A DNA stretch of 64,000 bases from Pratylenchus scribneri. Taxonomy: Eukaryota; Nematoda; Chromadorea; Rhabditida; Pratylenchidae. Below, in pieces: positions 34,101 to 43,100 of the stretch. Where the stretch lies: positions 1,095,501-1,159,500 of the forward strand of contig JAQSEB010000072.1 of NCBI GenBank assembly GCA_030063045.1, read 5' to 3'. The translations under genes and the position numbers were made by a program. Every line of letters begins with the position of its first letter. The first letter of the stretch is position 1. The notes below the pieces were generated by a model. That model saw only the letters and a program-made list of their open reading frames with translations. It had not been told where the DNA came from and did not search any database.

Positions 34101-37100
34101 GGCAATGGCTTTTTCAGTTCCATCTTGGAACCGATGCTTAATGACCGCGCCTATGCCACTTTCTGAGGCATCTGCTGCAACAATTATTTGTTGTGCTGGG
34201 TCATAATGAGTCAGCAGAAGATTCGATGATAAAATTTCCTTTATTTTTATGAATGCCTTATTGCAATTTTCATCCCAATTCCACTTTGAATCTTTCTTTA
34301 GGAGGTCATCCATTGGTTTTCTGATGAATCGCATGTTTTGAACAAATTGTTGATAATGATTCACCATTCCTAAGAAAGAACGCAGAGTTGCAATATCATG
34401 TGGAGCTGGCATTTTCGCAATTGCACTAATTTTCTCTGGATCTGGCTTTCGTCCCATTTCATTGATAATTACTCCCAAATATTTGATTTCCTGAGCTTCA
34501 GGCGAAAACCATAACTTTCAATGCGCTTTAGGACTTCTCGGATATTATTTTTGTGCTCTTCAATTGTTCTTCCAACGATGATAATATCGTCCAAATATGC
34601 GCAAGCAAATGGTAATCCACTGAGCATTGCGTCCATTATTGATTGGAAAATTGATGGTGCTGTTTTGACACCAAATGGGAGACGGGTGAGCTTGTATAGA
34701 CCCCTGTGAGTGGCGATGCAGCACAGCTTTTGGGAATCTTCGTCCAATTCAATTTGGAAATACGCATCCCGCAAATCTAATTGACTGAAATATTTTCCTC
34801 CGTTCAAAGTCGCAAAAATATCTTCTGGAACGGGGAGTGGATGCTTGTTGGATAATAATGCTTCATTTAATCCCGTTGAGAAATCAATGCACATTCGTGC
34901 TGAACCATTCGCCTTTTTGACTACAAGGATAGGCGCTGCCCAATTGGCATGTTCAATTTTCTCAATTACTCCCATTGATTCCAAACGATCGAGTTCTTTG
35001 TCCACAACTTCTTTGACATTGTATGGAACTGGGCGAGCTCGACGGAATATTGGAGTGGCATTATTATTCAGTGTCAAATGAGCTTTGACCTTTGTGCAGT
35101 GACCTAGTTCCTCTTTGAAAATATTCGGGAATTCTTTAGGAATGAAGTCAGCATTTGGCTCTTCTTTTGAATTTTTCCTTTCCACATTTGGTGGAATCAC
35201 TGCATTTATTTCTTTGCTTGAAATTCTTTGTTTAATATGATCCAATAGCCCAAATTCATCCATGGTGGTGACGCTCAAAAGATTCATCATTCCATTCTTG
35301 GCAACAAAAAATTCTTGATCCGTTTTGAAGCCTTGGAATTCGAATGTACCCATTCCTTTTCCCATAAATTCTTTTTGGGTACCGTCATACACCCGGCCTT
35401 TTTCGACACATTTGCGGATTTTCGGCTGACCGATGGCTTTCCATGAGCGCTCATCGATGACATTTACTTCAGCCCCGCTGTCAAGGATGAATTCAATTGG
35501 CTTATTATTCAGCAAAATTTCAATGCGCAGCAAACTTGTTGAATTAATTTTCTTGTGAATGGCAGAAATGTTTACAATCCCGACATTTTTATTCATTTTG
35601 TCTTTATTTCCCTTAAAAGGGTGCAATCGACGCCATTCTTTTATTGCTTCACAGCGCTTTTTGAGGTGACCCTTTTGATTGCATTGATTGCATATGGCAT
35701 CCTTAAATTGGCAATCTTTGGGTTGATGGTCCCTTCCACAGCGCCAGCATGATTGGCTCGAATTTGATTGCTTTTCGTTGGATTGTGGTTTTGAATTTTT
35801 ATTGGCCTTGCCCTTCCATGGGTTTTTGCCATTTTTGACCATGTTTACATTCTTTATGGGCTGACTTTCCACCATTTTGGATTCCATGATAGTCGCCAAG
35901 AATGCTAAACATTCTTCCACAACTCCATCATAAGTAATATCATTGTCCGTTGTGAGTTTGGCCAAAATTCTCTGCCTCAATGCTGCGTCTTTGGGTGCTT
36001 TCAAAGCCAATAATAGCATAAGAGTTTTAAACTGCTCTTCATTCATATTCGCAAAGTCAAAATCTCGCAGCAGTCTCTTATGTCTATTCACAAAATCCCA
36101 GAATGATTCATTTTCCTCTTTTTCGGCTCTTAAGCACTCGAATCTGTCAATAAACACGGACTGCTGCTTTGCAAAGAGCTTCTCGAGTTTTTCTGTCGTA
36201 ACTTTGAAAGTAAAATCGGTAACCTTGGATGGAAGTATAAATCTCGAGTATTCACTAAATGCTGATTCGGAAAGCTTATTCATGAGGGCTTTCACTTTCA
36301 AATCATCAGCCAATTCTGGTGCAGCACAGTCCAATGAGAAATTAAATCTTTCAATCCATTCGGTAATTCTTGATCGATTGTCCATTGAATGTTCAAATGG
36401 AATTACATCCGGCAGTGGTGGAACTATTGCTGGTTGATTTTGCGGTGCTGGATGATTGGCAGCTTGATTTTGTATAAGTTGTGCCATCATCTCCATCAAT
36501 TGTTGCATATTCACTGCTGGTTGTGCCATTTTTTTAATGAAAATTTTATTGATCGAAGAAAAACAAATCCTTAAGATTTGTGCTGATTTGACGTATTTTT
36601 ATGCCCGGTTTGTACACAACAAACTCGATCAATAACACACAGTTATTGATAGGCAATTAAAATCCGAAGGTTGAAACTGCTTTTTGACGAAAATAAATTT
36701 GCTTGACTAGCTTTGACGGATTGAATATTTTTATTGACGATTTTAATTTGTGATGATTCGATTTTTATACAAGTACGCCAATTGTTGGGTCCTTATTTGT
36801 TTAATTCAAATAGACTCAATCGTTTAATAATTATTTATTTATTTCCAAAGTCCGAAATAAAGAGCGAAACAATTATGGGAAATTGTATGAATGAATATGG
36901 GAAATGAACAAAGAAACGGGGAATTGGGAAGAGGATAAAAAGTCAACAAGAAAAATGGAAATATCAAAATGCAAATTATTATTCCAAATCTCTTCCTAAT
37001 TCCAATTCACCATATCCATCCCGGACATTAATATCCCTTAAGTTAAATTTTTTGAATAATTTTAAGGTTGCAAACAATTTTTTCGACGAGTTGTGCTCAA

Positions 37101-40100
37101 CCAAACTCAATACTTTTGTCCATCCGATGGAAATTGTGAAGTCTCGAAAGGTTTAAAAATTAATGAAATATAAAGAATTAAATTAGTAAAAGCAATTAAA
37201 AATGAATAGAAATTTATTTGAAAAAAAAAATAATTAAAATTTGGAAAAAATTATTTAAATGAATTAAAAAATAATTAATTAAAGTGAAATGCCGTGGGTG
37301 TCGTCTAGACAAATGCCTTCAATTGGGAATGGACCCAACTTTTGTGCGTGTGGAAGACAAAAATGATGTTTCCGAAATTGTGGAAGCATTGGAAATGCGA
37401 AGAGAATCAATCATGAAATTGAAAGGAAATATAGGCGGCGATTCAAGGGTATTAGAGGAAAATGAAGGCGAAAATGGATGGAAAGAAAAGTAAATAAATT
37501 AAAAATAAATTATTTAAATGAATTTTTAATTCGGAATATTCAGAAATTTGTTGAAATTTAAACAAAGGAATTCTGGTTTGAAATTAAATGTATCAATTCC
37601 AGTAATACAGAATATATTAGGCCAAATGGAAAGGGTATTAAATAATTATATTAATATTAAAATGAATTTAAATAATACAGGAATCTGATCAAATTGAATA
37701 TTTGACCAAAATTCTGAATGCCCATAGGCGAATAACGGATCGATGCTTCAATTTGCCGGATTCCTATTTGAATAAATTCCATGGCATTGAGGAAGTTCTC
37801 AACGGCCAAGAAAACATTCTCGCATTGGCTGATTGCTTTTCCGTAAATATTTTATTTGGCAATGGAATTGATTAATGTTTTGATAGATATTTTGATTATT
37901 TAGGGGCCACCGAAAATCATAGGCATAAAAAAATTAGAGATAGGACCGATACTTCTCGGCCGAGGTCTCGACGGGTTTTTTTTTTCTAAAAAACCGAGAC
38001 TGACAGAGAGACGGACTCTGTACTCGATCAGGTAGAAAGGCCGATCCCTAATAAAATACATCGGGTTTTGTCTTTTCGGTAAAGTCAATTCTCTTATGAC
38101 GAAAGTCCTTAAAGTAGTTCTATGAAAATAGTAAATACCCAGAATGACGGTTTTGAATAATTAAAATTCTTTCTCTTAAATTCTTATTTTGAATCTCTTT
38201 GCAAAATTTCAGCCAAATCACGACCTTTGGTGCGACCAGTATATTGCCAAATTGTACAATGAGATAATTGAGTTCAATCAAAATCAACATCCGCTAATTA
38301 AAAAGTGCCATTCCGTTTGTCAATTAATGGTTGTGGGCGTTTTGAAGGCAATGCCTGCTTTTGGCAAATTAAAATTCGAAGATAGGGTAAATGGCGAAAA
38401 TCATAAAAATATTAAATTTTTATTAAAAATTTAAAAGAAATAATACTTAAACTTTCTAAATAAAATTATTTATTTAAGATCATTTTGGCCCGTGAATTGG
38501 GCCATCAAATGAACAATTTGACAAGTACATACTATTCGGTGGAAATGGGTGAAATGTCGGTGACTGGCCCAAGGGGATTGTCCATAATTGGTATCAACGC
38601 GAATTCTTCCAAGGATATTCCTAGGTTTGCATTTTAGTAGCAAATAATTTATTTTTCTTCCAATTTAGTTTATTCAAAATGGCACAAAAAGTATTAATCC
38701 ATCCAAATGAAACATTTCGCCGAATTCCAATGCTATCCAAAGCGGAATTTGCCCTGTTAATTGCAATCATGTGTTCAAATTCTAGTAAATTTTTTCTCTT
38801 AATAATTCATTTTTGATGAAATATTATCAAAATTCAAAGAATCTAGCTAGTTATTGTTATTCAAAAATAAATAGTAGAATAGTGTCTAGATAAATTTATT
38901 TAAATTTTTAGGAAAAAAGTGTCGATACAGCTCAGTCAAATTCCCTAGACTCGAAATTCCCCAAAGGCAAATCAAAGTCCAGCAATTAACAGTTTTATTC
39001 CGGCAAGAAAATGAGTGGATGGAAAATGTGAATGCAATTAAAATCAAAATTAAATCAATTCAATTTGGTAAAAAGGTGGAAAAAGTGGTGAAGAAAGCGG
39101 GGCTCACAGGCCCTTAAATAATGAATCATTGCATCATGCTTATTCAAAATTGCATCACATTTGGCCTTTTCATCCTTTTCCCTCATTTCCAATTTTCTTT
39201 GTCCAATCATCGGCGATTGCCGGCTGGTCGACTTTTTGCCCTTTGACCAAAATTCACGTCGGCATTGGCCGATGCCGACACTCCCGGCGAACGAGAACGG
39301 TCCCCGCGCAATTTCGATCCAACTGGGGTGCGGGCACGGACACGGCGTTCCAAACGGCCACTCGCCTCCTGACTTCGTTCCCGACGGCGAATTTGGGCAG
39401 AATGGGGTGGTCCGATCCTCCGAAAACGTCCGCTCGAGTGAAACCAAGGCAGGGGTAAGTCCATCCATCCATCCGGTAATTAATCGGGCAAAGGGTCGGT
39501 TCACGGGACGGGCCAAATCCGCCAATTTGTCCAATGCTTTGGCCATATCCTTTTTTGCCATTTCCCATTCTGCCTTGGGCGGAGCTGGAGGTGCGGTGGC
39601 CTGTGGGGTGGCCGCCAATTGAGTTAAGGCCAAGGTGAGTCCTTTGTTTTGGGCCTCCAGTTCCGCCTTTTGGGCCTCCAGTTCCGCCATCCGAGCAAGG
39701 CGTTCCTTCAGCATTTGGTTTTCCGCCATTAATTCGCCGGATTTGGCCATTGACTTGTCCACCGAAGATCCATCCACCTTGATCACAACGCTCCGAATCT
39801 GTTTGGCATTGGGATTGGCATGGTCATTGACAATGGGCAAATCCACCTTTGATGAAGAGCATCCCTCCTGCGGTTTTGTCGATGATTGAACGGTGGGATT
39901 GGCCAAAGTTGGGGCATTTTGCTGCTGTCCTCCCTCTCCTTCCTCCGTTTCGCTTTCCTCTCCTTCCTCCTCGTCCCCACTGCTCTCAATATAAAAATGT
40001 CCTTGCTTCTTCGCCTCCTCATGTCGCATTTTCCGGGCCTCTCTTTCCTGCGCTTCTTTCTCCTTTTGCCTTCTTTTCGCCTCCTTGTAGATTGCATATT

Positions 40101-43100
40101 TGGGGCATTGAGCCCAACTGGCGTTGTGCCCCATGTTTTGGCAAGTCCCGCAGATTATGCCCGGCATCCTGAGCTCGTAGCCCTCTGGGTCTCTTTGCCA
40201 CTCGGCTTGTGAAACTGATCCCATCTTTCGGTTCAAATCGCTTGCCATTTTGGGCAATCTGCAAAAGGCAAAAATGAATTGTGTGGAATCCGAGAAGGCA
40301 ATTGAAATGAAGAAATGTGGAGTGGCAAATTGGCTTATAAAGCCTTGGCCAACGAGGAAGTTGGGTGTCAATGCTGCCGTCAATCCATTTTTTGACTGTG
40401 ATGAATGTACAAAATTGGGCAATTTGTTAGGAGATTGGAGCATAGAAGCGTGATTCACCCAAATTCTCGAATTGAGAAGGAACGGTCGGCGGTCCAAAAT
40501 TCCAAAAACGGCCCACATGAATGATGAATTGGCCAAAATGGAAGGTCGATCATTGGCCAAAATTTGCAAAAAAGATTGAATGGCCAAAATTGGGCAAAAT
40601 GGCAAATTTTGCAGCCGGAATTGATCCGGATGCGAGTAGTTAACGGGCCACCCTTGATCCGGGGCCATTTGTGAGTGGTTAATTGGCCATCCTTGATCCA
40701 AATCCGATTGTGAGTAGTTAATGGGCCATCCGTGATCCAAAGTATTTTGTGTGCCATTTTGGAGGGAGAATTGCATGGTCGATTCCGCATTGGTGAAGAG
40801 ATTGAATAAGGCCAAAAGCAGTAGGGCAAATTTGACCACCTTTATGCCCGAATTCCGGTAGGTGACAGCAATCTCGGCCTCAGCCGTAACTCCACGGCCC
40901 AATTGACTGATTATGGGGCCAAGCTCGCGACAAGCGATCCGGCGAATGCGACCGGTCATTCCACCGCCCCAAATGCGGTCAATTGCCGCTGGCCAAACTC
41001 CAGCTGCTCTCTTTCTTCTTTGAATGCCAAAGTCGCCTTCCACATTCAGTCCCTGCATTTGCCTTCCCAACTCTTCCACTCTTTGTTCCGGTTGGGGTGG
41101 AGGATTGTGGCGAGCTCCGGTTGGAGGGGGATGGATGCGAGGGGCCTTCCTCCGGCGACGAAGCACTTCCTTGGCCGCATTTGAACGCCTTTTGGCGTCG
41201 CCTCCATCGTATCCATAGACCACTCGCCCTCCTAAAGTCCGCATATTGCGTTTCACCAGTCGCCCTTCACTTCCACTTGGCGCATCACCCAATTCCGATT
41301 GCTGTTCCGCCTCCTCTCTTCCCCTTTGATTAAGGATTCGATCCTTAATGGCTCGAGTTGGGAAACATGCATCGATCAGCTCCAAAGGGAAGAATGCGTT
41401 GGCTTGAGTCTCCTCCAAACACGGGGCAAAAGGGTGGCGGAGCTCGATTTGATGCCGACTCCGGTAATGCTCCACCACTGTCACAGCCACCCTTCCATTG
41501 TGGTATGCCGTCAAAGTATGCGCCGATCCAGGCGAAACGCGAATTGGGCCAAGCGGTTTCTCCTTTGGTAAGTGGCTCGTCACCAGCTGAACTCCATCGC
41601 TTTGTATGAGTTGCTCCATTCGCTGGGACAGCCATCTTCGTCCTTCCACGGTGCTCATCCAGTCCGAGGCCTCCGATTCCGTTTTGTCCAGGAGGATGCT
41701 CAACACTTTGAGAAGATTGGTCCGTGTTTGCATGTCGATGATTGCAGAGGGTTGAATGTTGGGAATTGTTCGATTGGAAGGAAATGGTGAATGGAGTGAG
41801 ATTGGGTGGGCTTTTATATGGCCCAAAGGCCCTTCAGCCCCTTCCCCTTGACATTCCCTCGAATTCCATTTGCCCTTTCCAAATTCCCTTGCCCCCATAG
41901 TGCCATTTCGATTTATGCTTGGCCAATTTGTGCCATTTGACTTTTTCTCATTCCAAATCATTCCTTTTGACATTCCAATTGGCCAATCCAATTCGAATGA
42001 CATTCCTTGAGGCCAATTGGTGCCATTTTGATTCCTCAATGGCCCTCCCCCGGCAAATTCAACTCCGCCATTTTCCTGAATCATCAAGCAGATGATGAAT
42101 GCCATTCGGACTGCTATTCGCCAAACACGAAGCCAAGGGTTACAGCGAATGCAGGCTAATGTCAAAATGACTGCTCCAATGATGACTAGGCCAGAGATCA
42201 GAATGTTTGGAAATCCAAAGAAGAATTTGGCCACATCAGAAAGGTCAATCCCAGTTATGAAGCAAGTCCAGCATCCAGATGAGTCAGCCTCCAATCGTTC
42301 TGAATGGCGAAGTCCAAGAGCTTGTTCGAAGCGAGGTTCGACATAATGGAGATGGCCTTTCATCCGGAATGAGGTCCGACCGCCACTGCAGGTGACGGTA
42401 CAGTTTGTGTCGATTTCAGCCTCGTCAAAGGACAGTGTGATGGATGAATTGATCGACTGTGGCTGGCATTGAGCAGTGAATAGTGAGCCATCCTCACAGC
42501 TGATTTCAGCCAGCGCTGTTCCAAAGTCTGTTGAGCAATCCAGCGTCAAGCGAGCTCCAGTCTGGCAGCGGTAACATCCTCGCAGTTCCTTCGCTTCCGC
42601 CTTGCATATGCTTCGATCCTGTTCCAAGGCGAGTCTCAAACCATCGAATTGAATGGCTAATTGGATAGGCGAGTAGGATGTTTCCATGAATATGTCCCTT
42701 CCATCGTTCTGAAGCGTCATTTTCGGCAATTCCAATGGAAGGCGATTTTGTGGGTCCTCAAAGTACCGCTCCAAAGGCAAATCTCGGCAATGGCAATTCA
42801 CGGTGCTCGCCTCGTTGTCCACTGAGCAATGTGGGCATGCTTCTTCGCTCAGCGTGCAGTCCAACTCTTCTGCCGCCTTCCGACTCGAGCAAAGCAAGTC
42901 CGAATGAATTCCTTCGACCAAAGCCATGTCCCTTTCTCTGCTGAGGAATTTTCCCCGTAAAACGGGAGAAGGTGGATGCGAAATTCCAATCGGCGTGATG
43001 CTTATGTTCTGCCAGTGGAAGGTGATGCCTGGAGTGAGCAAAGCGCTTTGTTCCTTTGTCTCATTGCCTCCAAGCTCCAATTTGAGTCCGACTCGTATTC

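Larger units (their letters stand above)
28321..37027 (-). mobile_element. Gypsy-type LTR retrotransposon in NHR-B intron 1
   Basis: Bounded by 5-bp TTAAT duplications (28316-28320 and 37028-37032). The LTRs start TGTTGGGTCC and end CCCGGACA; each is 245 bp, and they look identical by eye. In element orientation (minus strand) the 5' LTR is 36783-37027 and the 3' LTR is 28321-28374 plus 32142-32332, split by the BEL element. Next to the 5' LTR, TTGGCGTACTTGTATAA is the likely primer binding site. AAAGAGGGAGG just before the 3' LTR is the polypurine tract. Gag, protease, RT, RNase H and integrase are present, but the RT frame is broken (see ORFs). Confidence 0.93.

Noticed and set aside
35943..36437. 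164-codon plus-strand ORF
   Set aside because: It is the reverse strand of the Gypsy gag and has no domain of its own.
38930..39118. Exon of about 63 codons in the last NHR-B intron (from an AG at 38912)
   Set aside because: The frame is open and codon-like, but it has no receptor similarity and would replace the conserved last exon. It may be part of the inserted block, so no gene is called.
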